A stretch of 64,000 nucleotides of DNA, from NCBI GenBank assembly GCA_963755395.1, contig CAVWJJ010000002.1, positions 1,488,001 through 1,552,000 of the forward strand, in the 5' to 3' direction. Shown one piece after another: positions 41,515 through 54,143 of the stretch. Origin of the DNA: DAHVFK01 sp963755395 (GTDB taxonomy: Bacteria; Pseudomonadota; Gammaproteobacteria; Burkholderiales; SG8-39). A model generated the notes under the pieces. It made no database searches and was not told the origin of the DNA. It saw only the letters and a program-made list of their open reading frames with translations. Position 1 is the stretch's first letter. Each line of letters starts with the position of its first letter. Made by a program: the position numbers and the translations under genes.

Positions 41515-43086
41515 ATGAGCTATCAAGTTCTTGCCCGTAAGTGGCGGCCCCGCGATTTCGGGAGCCTGGTCGGGCAGGAGCACGTGGTGCGGGCTTTACG
41601 CCACGCGCTGGAGCACAAGCGCCTGCACCACGCATACTTGTTCACCGGCACACGCGGCGTCGGCAAGACCACGTTGGCACGAATCCTCGCCAAATGTCTC
41701 AACTGCGAGACCGGCATCACGCCCGAGCCCTGCGGCAAGTGCAGCGCATGCATGGAGATCGACGCAGGACGCTTCGTCGACCTGCTCGAAGTGGACGCCG
41801 CAACCAACACCCGTGTGGACGAGATGCGCCAGTTGCTCGACACCGCGCAATACGCCCCGACTCGCGGGCGCTACAAGGTGTATGTGATCGACGAAGTGCA
41901 CATGCTTTCGAATTCAGCCTTCAACGCGATGCTGAAGACCCTGGAGGAGCCGCCGGAACACTTGAAATTCATCCTGGCGACGACGGATCCACAGAAGATC
42001 CCCGTAACCGTGCTGAGCCGTTGCCTGCAGTTCAATCTCAAGCAGATGCCGCGCACCGCCATTGCCGCTCATTTGGAGCAGCTGCTGGAGGCAGAGGGCA
42101 TCGCGTTCGAGGCGTCCGCGCTGCCACTGATCGGACGCGCGGCGGCAGGCAGCATGCGCGACGCTCTTTCCCTGCTGGATCAGGCGATCGCACATGGCGC
42201 AGGTAAGGTGACGACCACGGACGTGCGGGAAATGCTCGGCGCCATCGATGAAACCTACCTGTTAGGTCTGCTGGAGGCGATTGCCCGGAATGAGGCGGCG
42301 GACGCAATAACGATTGCAGGCGACATGCAGGCGCGCAGTCTGTCCTTCGATACTGCGCTGGCCGATCTCGCGGGTGTGCTGTTGCGAGTCGCCCTTGCGC
42401 AGAGCGTACCTGGCGCCCTCGACGAGGACCTGCCGGAGCGCGACCGGATTCAGGCATTGGCTGTGCAGCTCGACCCCGAGATCGTACAGCTGCAGTACGA
42501 AATCGCGCTGCAAGGAAGGGGGGATCTTTCCCTGGCACCCGACGAGCATGCCGGCTTCGTGATGACGCTGCTGCGCATGCTCGCGTTTCGACCGGAGGGC
42601 TCGGCGATTGCCAACGGCGCGAGCGAGGGCGCGGTGTCCCTCACGGACGCCAAACCCAAGGCAGGAGCCGCTGTCAATGGCCCTGGGCGAGCGTCGACCG
42701 GGGAAGCTTTCTGGCCGGAGTTGGTGCGAAAGCTTCAAGTGACCGGCGCGGCGCGCGAACTGGCGCGAAACGCCGAGCTGGCACGACAAGATGGCGCGGC
42801 GTTCGAGCTCGTGGTGCCGAAATCGAAAGCTTATCTCGCTGAGAAGTCATACCAGGACAAGCTCAGAGCGGCGCTCGAGCAGCACTTTGGCGGGCGCGCG
42901 ACGGTGAAGGTCACGGTCGGCGAGGTCAAGGGCCTGTCGGCTGCGGCCATCGAAGCCGGCGAACGCGAAGTCAGGCAGGCGGAGGCGACTCGCGCCGTCC
43001 AAGGCGACCCGTTTGTCCAGGATCTGGTCAAGCTGTGCGATGCCAAGGTCGTAGATTCGTCGATCAGGGTGACGCCAAAGAACTAG
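41515..43086 (+). CDS. dnaX: DNA polymerase III subunit gamma/tau
   Basis: An intact 523-residue clamp-loader ATPase. It opens MSYQVLARKWRPRDFGSLVG and has the Walker A motif FTGTRGVGKTTLARILAKCL, a zinc module CLNCETGITPEPCGKCSAC, the Walker B motif YVIDEVHMLSNSAFNAMLKT and the SRC motif TVLSRCLQFNLKQM. Domain III and a short tau tail follow. It is shorter than E. coli tau (643 residues). I see no A-rich slippery heptamer of the E. coli kind, so a programmed gamma product is not evident. ybaB and recR follow in the usual order. Confidence 0.95.
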   Translation: MSYQVLARKWRPRDFGSLVGQEHVVRALRHALEHKRLHHAYLFTGTRGVGKTTLARILAKCLNCETGITPEPCGKCSACMEIDAGRFVDLLEVDAATNTRVDEMRQLLDTAQYAPTRGRYKVYVIDEVHMLSNSAFNAMLKTLEEPPEHLKFILATTDPQKIPVTVLSRCLQFNLKQMPRTAIAAHLEQLLEAEGIAFEASALPLIGRAAAGSMRDALSLLDQAIAHGAGKVTTTDVREMLGAIDETYLLGLLEAIARNEAADAITIAGDMQARSLSFDTALADLAGVLLRVALAQSVPGALDEDLPERDRIQALAVQLDPEIVQLQYEIALQGRGDLSLAPDEHAGFVMTLLRMLAFRPEGSAIANGASEGAVSLTDAKPKAGAAVNGPGRASTGEAFWPELVRKLQVTGAARELARNAELARQDGAAFELVVPKSKAYLAEKSYQDKLRAALEQHFGGRATVKVTVGEVKGLSAAAIEAGEREVRQAEATRAVQGDPFVQDLVKLCDAKVVDSSIRVTPKN

Positions 43087-43121
43087 GGAACGCGGCCCCC
43101 GGCGTGCCGCAGGAGAGCGCA

Positions 43122-43445
43122 ATGCGAGGAAACATCGGCCAGCTCATGAAGCAGGCGCAAATGATGCAGGAGAACATGCGCCGCATGCAGGAGCAGCTTG
43201 CGAGCGTGGAGGTGGAAGGTCAGTCCGGCGCCGGGATGGTGAAAGTGGTGATGACGTGCAAGCACGATGTGAAGCGTGTCTCGATCGACCCGTCCCTGGT
43301 GGGCGATGACAAGGAAATGCTTGAGGACCTGGTGGCCGCCGCGTTCAATGACGCGGCGCGCAGAGTGGACGAGACGGTGGCCGAAAAGATGAGCGGCATG
43401 ACCGCTGGCCTCGGCCTACCTCCCGGATTCAAGCTTCCGTTCTAG
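43122..43445 (+). CDS. ybaB: YbaB/EbfC nucleoid-associated protein
   Basis: A 107-residue DNA-binding protein of the YbaB family. It has the N-terminal helix GNIGQLMKQAQMMQENMRRM, the beta core VEVEGQSGAGMVKVVMTCKH and the C-terminal Gly/Pro-rich GLGLPPGFKLPF. AGGAGAG precedes the ATG at 43122. It lies between dnaX and recR, as in most proteobacteria, and is thought to affect nucleoid structure or recombination-linked DNA handling. Confidence 0.95.
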   Translation: MRGNIGQLMKQAQMMQENMRRMQEQLASVEVEGQSGAGMVKVVMTCKHDVKRVSIDPSLVGDDKEMLEDLVAAAFNDAARRVDETVAEKMSGMTAGLGLPPGFKLPF

Positions 43446-43456
43446 ACTGACTTCCG

Positions 43457-44068
43457 GTGGCAAAGGAACCGATACCAACTGCGAAGGGGGTCGAGCGGTT
43501 GGTGGAAGCGCTGCGCGTACTGCCGGGTGTCGGCCCGCGTTCGGCTCAGCGCATGGCCTACTACCTGCTTCAGCACGATCGCGCCGGCACGGATCTCCTG
43601 GCGCATGCGCTGACAGCCGCGCTTACGAGCGTTCGACATTGCGCGCGATGCAACAATTTCACCGAAGACGAGATCTGCGGCCTTTGTCGTTCGTCGCGGC
43701 GCGATCCGTCGTTGCTTTGCGTGGTTGAGACGCCGGCAGACCTTGCGATGGTCGAGCAGACGCTCAGCTACTCCGGCATGTATTTCGTGCTGATGGGACG
43801 CCTCTCGCCTCTCGACGGCGTCGGGGCGCGCGATATCGGACTGGATCGGCTCCTTGCGCGCGCCAGCGACGGCGAAGTTCAGGAGGTGATTCTGGCGACA
43901 AACTTCACCAACGAGGGTGAGGCGACCGCACACTACATTGCCGAGATGCTGAGGGCGCGCAATATCAAGGCCAGCCGCATTGCGCGCGGCGTTCCCCTGG
44001 GAGGTGAGCTCGAGTACGTGGATGTCGGAACGATCTCTCAGGCTATTCTCGATCGTCGAGGACTGTGA
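43457..44068 (+). CDS. recR: Recombination protein RecR
   Basis: A 203-residue protein of the RecFOR pathway that helps load RecA on gapped DNA. It has the HhH segment LRVLPGVGPRSAQRMAYYLL, the zinc finger CARCNNFTEDEICGLC, and a Toprim domain with CVVETPADLAMVEQT and EVILATNFTNEGEATAHYIA. The GTG start lies 11 bases after ybaB. The last residues, DVGTISQAILDRRGL, are typical of the family. Confidence 0.95.
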   Translation: MAKEPIPTAKGVERLVEALRVLPGVGPRSAQRMAYYLLQHDRAGTDLLAHALTAALTSVRHCARCNNFTEDEICGLCRSSRRDPSLLCVVETPADLAMVEQTLSYSGMYFVLMGRLSPLDGVGARDIGLDRLLARASDGEVQEVILATNFTNEGEATAHYIAEMLRARNIKASRIARGVPLGGELEYVDVGTISQAILDRRGL

Positions 44069-44173
44069 GGGAAACTGCGCATTCGACCGGCTTGAATGTG
44101 GCGGCGGGCGCGTGTGAGAATCGAAGCTCAGGCAATAGCTAACATAATCGATCGTCCTAGGAGGAGGGAATAC

Positions 44174-45202
44174 ATGAAAGCCGTCGTCCGGTTACTAGTC
44201 GCTGCGTTGTCGCTCGCGGGAACCGCGCTATGTGCTCACGCGCAGAACAAGCTGGAAAAACCCGACGTGCACATAGCAGTCGGGGGCAAGGCCGCGTTCT
44301 ATTACCTGCCGCTCACCATCGCGGAGCAGCTCGGCTATTTCAGGGACGAGGGGCTGAACCTCAAGATCAGCGATTTCAAGGGTGGTTCGGCCGCGCTCAG
44401 GGCCGTGGTCGGTGGTAGCGCCGATGTCGTGTCGGGGGCCTACGAGCACACGATCAACCTGCAGAGCAAGAAGCAATACTTCCAGGCCTTCGCGCTGGAG
44501 GGGCGGTTGCCGCAGATCGTGCTGGGCGTTGCGACCGCGAAGGCGGCTAGCTTTCACTCCTTCAAGGATCTGAAAGGGATGAAGATCGGGGTTACCGCCC
44601 CGGGCTCGAGCACCAATAATCTGGTCAAGCAATTGCTGAGCAAGGCCGGCCTGGATCCCAACAACGACGTCGCGATCGTCGGGGTCGGAACCGGCGCGAC
44701 AGCTGTTGCGGCAATCAAGAGCGGAGAAATCGACGCGCTTTCGAACGTCGACCCGGTGATGACCAAGCTGGAACGCGAAGGGGCGATCAAGGTGGTCGCC
44801 GATACGCGCACGCTGAAGGGTACCGAGGAGATCTGGGGCGCGCCGCTGCCGGCGGGATGCCTCTATGCGCCGATCGAGTTCGTACGGAACAATCCGCATA
44901 CTGTGCAGGCGCTGACCAATGCCATCGTTCGGGCCGACAAGTGGATCGCGAAGGCCAGCGCGGCGGACGTGGCCAAGGTCGTGCCGGAAGCGTACTTGCT
45001 GGGCGATCGAGAGTTGTACATGTCGACCTTCAACAACGTGAAGGAGGCGATTTCGCCTGACGGGGTCATCTCGCCGGGCGGCGCCAAGGCAACACTGGCG
45101 GCATTGCGGAATTTCGTTCCCTCGGTCAAGGCGGCTCAAATCGACCTGTCGAAGACGTATACCAATCGGTTCGCGAAGAAGGCGAACGCGAAGTACAAGT
45201 GA
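44174..45202 (+). CDS. ABC transporter substrate-binding protein, nitrate/sulfonate/taurine (NMT1/SsuA-like) type
   Basis: A 342-residue periplasmic binding protein. The signal peptide covers about residues 1-23 (MKAVVRLLVAALSLAGTALC then AHAQ). The fold shows YLPLTIAEQLGYFRDEGLNL, GGSAALRAVVGGSADVVSGA, LKGMKIGVTAPGSSTNNLVK and VPTGATAVAAIKSGEIDALS-like segment (GVGTGATAVAAIKSGEIDAL). GAGGAGGGA precedes the ATG at 44174; the frame is open further upstream but is not coding. An ATPase and permease follow with overlapping ends. The family takes up nitrate, sulfonates, thiamine precursors or aromatic acids; the ligand is not clear. Confidence 0.9.
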   Translation: MKAVVRLLVAALSLAGTALCAHAQNKLEKPDVHIAVGGKAAFYYLPLTIAEQLGYFRDEGLNLKISDFKGGSAALRAVVGGSADVVSGAYEHTINLQSKKQYFQAFALEGRLPQIVLGVATAKAASFHSFKDLKGMKIGVTAPGSSTNNLVKQLLSKAGLDPNNDVAIVGVGTGATAVAAIKSGEIDALSNVDPVMTKLEREGAIKVVADTRTLKGTEEIWGAPLPAGCLYAPIEFVRNNPHTVQALTNAIVRADKWIAKASAADVAKVVPEAYLLGDRELYMSTFNNVKEAISPDGVISPGGAKATLAALRNFVPSVKAAQIDLSKTYTNRFAKKANAKYK

Positions 45203-46002
45203 CACCGGCCCTCGCGCTCGAGCGCATTACCTGCATTTTTGCCGCGCGCGAGGACCGAAGCGGGCGCTACACGGCGGTAAAGGACACGACGCTTGTTGTT
45301 GCGCCCGGCGAATTCGTTTCGGTCGTCGGTCCGACCGGGTGCGGCAAGTCGACCCTGCTGAACGTGGCGGCAGGGCTGCTGGAACCGTTCGCCGGCACCG
45401 TGACGGTCAATGGCGAGCGGCTTGCCGGCATCAACCGTCACGCCGGCTACCTTTTCCAGGCCGATGCGCTGATGCCCTGGCGGAGCGCATTGGATAACGT
45501 CGTCGCCGGACTCGAGTTTCGCGGATTGCCGCGTCCGCAGGCGCTGGCCAAGGGAAATGAATGGCTCAAGCGCGTCGGTCTGTCGGGATTCGGCGACCGC
45601 TATCCGCATCAGCTGTCGGGTGGCATGCGCAAGCGGGTGGCGCTCGCGCAAACGCTCATCCTGGGACCTCAGATCCTTCTGATGGACGAGCCGTTTTCCG
45701 CTCTCGACATCCAGACGCGGCAGCTGATGGAGAACGAACTGCTAGAGCTGTGGTCCGCTGACAGGAAATCGGTGGTCTTCATTACGCACGATCTGGAGGA
45801 GGCGATCGCACTATCCGATCGCGTGATCGTGCTTTCGGCGGGGCCCGAGACCCATCCGATCGGCGAGTTCGCGATCGATCTGCCGCGCCCCCGGGACGTG
45901 TCCGAGATCCGGCTGACGCCGCATTTCATCGAACTGCACGGCGAGATATGGCACCGCATGAAGAGTGAAGTGCTGAAGGGTTATGCGCAGCAGCAAAAGT
46001 GA
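45199..46002 (+). CDS. ABC transporter ATP-binding protein (SsuB/TauB-like)
   Basis: A 267-residue ATPase starting on GTG in the stop region of the binding-protein gene. It has the Walker A motif VGPTGCGKSTLLNVAAGL, Q-loop YLFQADALMPWRSALDNVVA, the signature QLSGGMRKRVALAQTLI, the Walker B motif ILLMDEPFSALDIQTRQLME and the switch His in VFITHDLEEAIALSDRVIV. The last 20 bases overlap the permease gene. It energises the importer formed with its neighbours. Confidence 0.92.
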   Translation: MTPALALERITCIFAAREDRSGRYTAVKDTTLVVAPGEFVSVVGPTGCGKSTLLNVAAGLLEPFAGTVTVNGERLAGINRHAGYLFQADALMPWRSALDNVVAGLEFRGLPRPQALAKGNEWLKRVGLSGFGDRYPHQLSGGMRKRVALAQTLILGPQILLMDEPFSALDIQTRQLMENELLELWSADRKSVVFITHDLEEAIALSDRVIVLSAGPETHPIGEFAIDLPRPRDVSEIRLTPHFIELHGEIWHRMKSEVLKGYAQQQK

Positions 46003-46834
46003 AGTAGGGAGGAGAGCGGCTACAAAGCTCAGCGCTCGCAGGTTGAGGACGTACCAGCTGTTGCTTGCGGTGGCGCTTGTCGTGTTATGGCACGTCGCGA
46101 CCAGTCCGACGCTGCTGCCGCCGATCTACTTTGACGACCCGAACAAGGCTGCCTTCTTCTTCGGCGAGCCGCTGAAGGCAGCGGAGCGGATCTGGCAATG
46201 GTTCATTTCGGGAACCATATACCGGCATTTGTGGGTGACGCTGATAGAGACCTTGCTGGCGTTCGCGATCGGAACCGTGTCCGGGGTGTTGGTCGGAATC
46301 TGGCTGGCACTGGCACCGACCGCGTCGGCGATCTTCGACCCCTACATCAAGGCGGCCAATGCGATGCCTCGGGTCATTCTGGCGCCAGTATTCTTTGTAT
46401 GGTTCGGGCTTGGAATCGCGTCCAAGGTTGCGCTCGGCGTGACGCTGGTGTTCTTCATCGTTTTCTTCAACGTCTACCAGGGCGTGCGCGAGGTCAGCCC
46501 GGTCGTGTTGTCCAGCGCCCGGATGCTCGGCGCGTCGCCGCGTCAACTGCTTCGGTTCGTCTACCTTCCATCGGCGATGAGCTGGGTATTCGCCAGCCTG
46601 CACAATTCAGTCGGTCTCGCCTTCGTCGGCGCGGTGGTCGGTGAGTATCTTGGCTCGTCGGAGGGGGTGGGCTACCTCATTCAGCAGGCCGAGGGAGTGT
46701 TCGACATCAATACGGTCGTGGCGGGGATCGTCGTCCTGACCGCGTTCGCGCTAGCGCTGGACGGCATCGTTTCCCTGGTCGAGCGGCGCCTGATGGTGTG
46801 GCAGCCGCGAAGCGGGGACAGCGAGCGTCTCTAG
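45983..46834 (+). CDS. ABC transporter permease (SsuC/TauC-like)
   Basis: A 283-residue inner-membrane permease with about six hydrophobic segments. The EAA loop for ATPase contact appears as ARMLGASPRQLLRFVYLPSA near residue 178. LLLAVALVVLWHVATSPTLL and AIGTVSGVLVGIWLALAPTA are membrane segments. It overlaps the ATPase gene by 20 bases and ends the operon. Its membrane pore would serve the binding protein encoded at 44.2 kb. Confidence 0.92.
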   Translation: MRSSKSEVGRRAATKLSARRLRTYQLLLAVALVVLWHVATSPTLLPPIYFDDPNKAAFFFGEPLKAAERIWQWFISGTIYRHLWVTLIETLLAFAIGTVSGVLVGIWLALAPTASAIFDPYIKAANAMPRVILAPVFFVWFGLGIASKVALGVTLVFFIVFFNVYQGVREVSPVVLSSARMLGASPRQLLRFVYLPSAMSWVFASLHNSVGLAFVGAVVGEYLGSSEGVGYLIQQAEGVFDINTVVAGIVVLTAFALALDGIVSLVERRLMVWQPRSGDSERL

Positions 46835-46870
46835 TGGGGCTACCAGGCGGGCGATTATTCGCGAAGTTTG

Positions 46871-46900
46871 TTGACACGGATTCTGCGGGGTCGCTATAAT
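46871..46900 (+). promoter_or_regulatory. Consensus sigma-70 promoter for initiator tRNA and probably the rRNA operon
   Basis: TTGACA (46871-46876) and TATAAT (46895-46900) are both perfect consensus hexamers, spaced by 18 bases. The expected start is about 46,907, ten bases before the initiator tRNA. A GC-rich discriminator-like tract is absent. No other strong promoter is visible before the 16S gene. Confidence 0.8.
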
Positions 46901-46916
46901 CTACGTCTCACTCGGG

Positions 46917-46993
46917 CGCGGGGTGGAGCAGTCTGGCAGCTCGTCGGGCTCATAACCCGAAGGTCAGAGGTTCAAATCCTCTCCCCGCAACCA
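46917..46993 (+). tRNA. Initiator tRNA-fMet (anticodon CAT)
   Basis: A 77-base tRNA with encoded CCA. It has the initiator hallmarks: an unpaired first position (C1 opposite A72) and three G-C pairs at the base of the anticodon stem (TCGGGCTCATAACCCGA). The T arm reads AGAGGTTCAAATCCTCT. It lies about 210 bases upstream of 16S rRNA on the same strand. Confidence 0.95.
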
Positions 46994-47000
46994 GCTTTTC

Positions 47001-47031
47001 AACGCTCTTGAGCGTTCGCTCTTTAAAAATT
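47001..47031 (+). promoter_or_regulatory. rRNA leader: small hairpin and boxA-like antitermination site
   Basis: AACGCTC and GAGCGTT form a 7-bp hairpin at 47001-47016. GCTCTTTAAAAATT at 47018-47031 is a boxA-type sequence as found in rRNA leaders, where Nus factors bind. The rest of the leader to 47205 holds a weak AGTAAA/TTTACT hairpin and no recognised gene. Confidence 0.65.
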
Positions 47032-47205
47032 CGCAGCCGATAGGTGTGGGCGCTTGAATGGAAGGCGCCGAACATCCGGACCATTGGATGTCGGTCGAAC
47101 CATCTAGTGCTCGCATCACAGTAAACTCCGTTTACTTTGAGCGAGATGTTGGTGCGGCCCTAGTGGCTACACCGGCGACCCGGCAGAAATGCCGGAACCA
47201 GCATT

Positions 47206-48742
<1,537 letters not shown>

Positions 48743-48848
48743 CAAGAGAAGCCCGAAGTTCTCGCGTCCACACTTATCGGTTGCGTTTGAAGACCAAGCT
48801 GGAGGGCCGTCGGCAATCTGCCTGGCTTGCCCGGTTTGTGCGCCGAAC

Positions 48849-48925
48849 GGGTCTGTAGCTCAGCTGGTTAGAGCACCGTCTTGATAAGGCGGGGGTCGAT
48901 GGTTCGAATCCATCCAGACCCACCA
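48849..48925 (+). tRNA. tRNA-Ile (anticodon GAT)
   Basis: A 77-base tRNA in the 16S-23S spacer. Acceptor GGGTCTG pairs with CAGACCC, the anticodon loop is CTTGATAA (GAT), and the T arm is GATGGTTCGAATCCATC. CCA is encoded. Confidence 0.96.
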
Positions 48926-48949
48926 ACTGAGTTCCGACGACGTAGTCCC

Positions 48950-49025
48950 GGGGCCATAGCTCAGCTGGGAGAGCGCCTGCTTTGCAAGCAGGAGGTCACC
49001 GGTTCGATCCCGGTTGGCTCCACCA
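48950..49025 (+). tRNA. tRNA-Ala (anticodon TGC)
   Basis: A 76-base tRNA in the 16S-23S spacer, 24 bases after tRNA-Ile. Acceptor GGGGCCA pairs with TGGCTCC, the anticodon loop is TTTGCAA (TGC), and CCA is encoded. The Ile-Ala pair is the common spacer type of proteobacterial rRNA operons. Confidence 0.96.
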
Positions 49026-49087
49026 GTATCCTGAAGTGCCTAGTGCGAAGCGCGCTCAGCACGCTTCGCAGTAGGTACTGCATCGGC

Positions 49088-49104
49088 TGTTCTTTAACAA
49101 TTCG
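49088..49104 (+). promoter_or_regulatory. boxA-like site in the 16S-23S spacer
   Basis: TGTTCTTTAACAATTCG resembles the spacer boxA found before 23S genes, which helps transcription pass through the long rRNA. The remaining spacer to 49,250 shows no further gene. Confidence 0.6.
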
Positions 49105-49250
49105 GAAGAAGTGAAGAGAGTTCGGTTCGAAAGAACCGATCTCACTGGGTATGAAATTGCATTATCTGTGTCGAGGCTTAGTCGGCCTCGCGCAGCCAAG
49201 CGCTCTCTATGCTCCGTTGTGCTGGGTTCGCCCAGCGCTCAGGGTTATAG

Positions 49251-52138
<2,888 letters not shown>

Positions 52139-52255
52139 ATAACCGTGAGCAAACGGTTGAAGCGCGTGCAATTTCGCGCCCAGGCTTCACTTCATTCCGA
52201 ATCGTGGCTTGCGCAAGAGCGGAGAAATCTGCCGATGCGGCGAGCCCAGAGTCAA

Positions 52256-52369
52256 TCTGGCGGCCATAGCAGCCTGGACCCACGCCTTCCCATCCCGAAC
52301 AGGACCGTGAAACGGGTTTGCGCCGATGATAGTGTGCATTCGCACGCGAAAGTAGGTTACCGCCAGGCC
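52256..52369 (+). rRNA. rrf: 5S ribosomal RNA
   Basis: About 114 bases whose ends pair (CTGGCGG near 52257 with CCGCCAG near 52366). The centre has CCCATCCCGAACAGGACCGT, GTGAAACGGGTTTGCGCCGA and GATAGTGTGCATTCGCACGC, matching the general 5S pattern. It closes the rRNA operon before the terminator. Confidence 0.93.
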
Positions 52370-52380
52370 ATCTTCAAGTG

Positions 52381-52418
52381 AAAAAGCCCGGCCTCGAAAG
52401 AGGACCGGGCTTTTTTCT
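52381..52418 (+). terminator. Rho-independent terminator of the rRNA operon
   Basis: AAAAAGCCCGG, a CCTC/GAGG inner stem around GAAA, and CCGGGCTTTTTT form a long GC-rich hairpin followed by a T run, 12 bases after 5S. It is the clearest intrinsic terminator in the window, and its A run also makes it usable from the other strand. Confidence 0.93.
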
Positions 52419-52498
52419 TTTGGAACTGTCTCCCAATTCACCGCACATTCCGCATTCTCGGCAGCCAGCCTGCCGGAGTAGCCTAAAAGATCCAAGGC

Positions 52499-52954
52499 AT
52501 GTTGGGGGCGAGCATGAACCTGCAGGCTGTGCCGCAGAAGACCGAGAAAGGCGTCGAGGAAATCAAGACACGCGGTTCGGGGCTGGAGCAGCGGTTGCGC
52601 ACCTTGCTTATCGTGGTGAACGGTAAGACGACGGGCGCGGATCAGCTCAAGCAATTCGTGCAGCTTGGGGACGCACGACCGGTGCTCGAACGTTTGCTCG
52701 CCGAGGGCTACGCCCGCGAGGCGCCAGTGTTTGCGGTGGTGGACTTCAAGGAAATTCGCCTGCAGCTTTCGCACGCTCTGACGGACGCCATCGGACCAGC
52801 AGGGGATGCGATCGCATTGCAGCTCGAAGGATGCAAATCCGAAGATGCGTTGCGCGCCTTCGTAGAGCAGAGACGTCCCGCATTGGAGGGGGCGTTCGGC
52901 CCATGTATCGCCAATTTCTTTACACTCGCGAAGTCACTACTCAGGCATGAGTGA
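52499..52954 (+). CDS. Hypothetical protein
   Basis: A 151-residue protein of unknown function, in line with small soluble proteins common in betaproteobacteria. The N-terminal part (KTEKGVEEIKTRGSGLEQRL, RTLLIVVNGKTTGADQLKQF) looks like a small helical or winged-helix module, and the C-terminus (CKSEDALRAFVEQRRPALEG) is helical. ATGs at 52499 and 52514 are both possible starts; AAGG lies before the first. It overlaps the next gene by eight bases and so is coupled to it. No signal peptide or membrane segment. Confidence 0.65.
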   Translation: MLGASMNLQAVPQKTEKGVEEIKTRGSGLEQRLRTLLIVVNGKTTGADQLKQFVQLGDARPVLERLLAEGYAREAPVFAVVDFKEIRLQLSHALTDAIGPAGDAIALQLEGCKSEDALRAFVEQRRPALEGAFGPCIANFFTLAKSLLRHE

Positions 52955-53390
52955 CGCAAGCGGGGTTTTCGCGGAACTGCTTGAGCGCATGACTTCCGCG
53001 ATCTGCGCCGGCGACGCGCAGGCAGCAGCGTCATGTTTCACACCCGACGGGGTTTATCACGACGGCTTCTACGGTGAATTCACTGGACGCGAGGCGATTG
53101 CAGGCATGATCACGGGGCTGTTCTACCGCGATGCGAGCGACTTCGTGTGGCAAGTGTCCGACGCCTGCAGTGACGGGTTCATGGGCTACGCGCGTTACCA
53201 CTTTACCTACGTATCGAAGATCCCGGGCAGTGAAGGGCGGCGGGTCGGTTTTGCGGGCATAAGCTGTTGTGCATTGGAAGGGGGGCGTATCCGCCGTTAC
53301 AGCGAGTTCTTTGAGCGCGCCCCGGTTCTGGTGCAGCTCGGCTTTGGCGACCAACGCATCCTTAAGTCGATCATGCGCTGGGTAAAGTAA
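52947..53390 (+). CDS. SnoaL-like / NTF2-fold protein
   Basis: A 147-residue protein with the NTF2-like pattern: an N-terminal helix (ELLERMTSAICAGDAQAAAS), CFTPDGVYHDGFYGEFTGRE, a middle helix (AIAGMITGLFYRDASDFVW) and closing strands (GRRVGFAGISCCALEGGRIR, YSEFFERAPVLVQLG). Such folds serve as small enzymes (isomerases, dehydratases) or ligand binders; no catalytic set can be assigned. It overlaps the upstream hypothetical gene. Confidence 0.75.
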   Translation: MSDASGVFAELLERMTSAICAGDAQAAASCFTPDGVYHDGFYGEFTGREAIAGMITGLFYRDASDFVWQVSDACSDGFMGYARYHFTYVSKIPGSEGRRVGFAGISCCALEGGRIRRYSEFFERAPVLVQLGFGDQRILKSIMRWVK

Positions 53391-53403
53391 ATCGCGCTTG
53401 CCA

Positions 53404-53443
53404 GCCACCCTGATACTGTATATAAACACAGTATCAGGGTGGC
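53404..53443. promoter_or_regulatory. LexA (SOS) box inside a 40-bp palindrome at the imuA start
   Basis: TACTGTATATAAACACAGTA at 53414-53433 matches the CTGT-N8-ACAG LexA box of gammaproteobacteria and betaproteobacteria. It is the core of a perfect inverted repeat with 16-base arms (GCCACCCTGATACTGT and its complement), ending one base before the imuA ATG. LexA repression of imuA-imuB-dnaE2 is established in several proteobacteria. The extended arms go beyond what LexA needs. Confidence 0.9.
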
Positions 53444-53444
53444 C

Positions 53445-54143
53445 ATGAAAACTTCGCTCGTCGACATCCTTTCGCAGCGCTCCGTCTGGCGCGGCGGTGC
53501 GCTCGCGTCAGGGCATGGACGGACGGTGCCAACCGGCTTTGCCACGCTGGACCGCGAATTGCCGGGCGGAGGCTGGCCTATCGGTGCGCTGACCGAAATC
53601 CTCGGCCAGCGCGAAGGCGTCGGCGAACTGCAGTTGATACTTCCGATGCTGGTGGCCTTTTCCACAAGTGGACGACGCATCGTCTGGCTCGCGCCGCCGC
53701 ATCTACCCTATGCACCGGCGCTCGCGAGGGCTGGTATCGATCTCGGATATCTCTCAGTTGTGCGCGCTCCTGGGAGACGCGATGGACTGTGGGCCGCGGA
53801 ACAGGTGCTGCGTGGAGGAGGTTGTCATGCTCTGCTGGCGTGGTTTCGCAACGTCCGTTACGCCGAACTACGACGGCTTGCGGTAGCGGCGGAGACCGGT
53901 CACGGCGCATTCGTCGCGCTGTTTCGCCCGGAACAGGCAGTGCATGAGGCGTCGCCCGCCTGTTTGCGCATTACCTTTGAACCCGCTCGGGAAGGGCTCT
54001 CGATTCGTATCCTCAAGTGCCGAGGGGCTTTGGTCGCAAAACCTCTCAACATCAAAATCGAAAGGCCTGTCTATGCTCTGGCTGGCGCTCCGTTTCCCAC
54101 GCCTTGTGCTCGAGGTTCTGTCGCGCGGCCGTGCCCCGCTTAA
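53445..54143 (+). CDS. imuA: SOS mutasome protein ImuA (RecA/SulA-like)
   Basis: A 232-residue RecA-fold protein of the translesion cassette. It shows TVPTGFATLDRELPGGGWPI, ALTEILGQREGVGELQLILP and the degenerate nucleotide-binding fold typical of ImuA. I prefer the ATG at 53445, with AGGG upstream; a GTG lies two codons earlier. The LexA palindrome overlaps its start region. Its end overlaps imuB by 71 bases. It works with ImuB and DnaE2 in damage-induced mutagenesis. Confidence 0.9.
   Translation: MKTSLVDILSQRSVWRGGALASGHGRTVPTGFATLDRELPGGGWPIGALTEILGQREGVGELQLILPMLVAFSTSGRRIVWLAPPHLPYAPALARAGIDLGYLSVVRAPGRRDGLWAAEQVLRGGGCHALLAWFRNVRYAELRRLAVAAETGHGAFVALFRPEQAVHEASPACLRITFEPAREGLSIRILKCRGALVAKPLNIKIERPVYALAGAPFPTPCARGSVARPCPA

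Noticed and set aside
41515..43086. Programmed frameshift site in dnaX
   Set aside because: I found no A-rich slippery heptamer followed by a stem like that of E. coli; the gene reads as a single product.
53404..53443. The palindrome before imuA as a transcription terminator
   Set aside because: It has no T run and its centre is a LexA box placed at a gene start, so an operator is the better reading.
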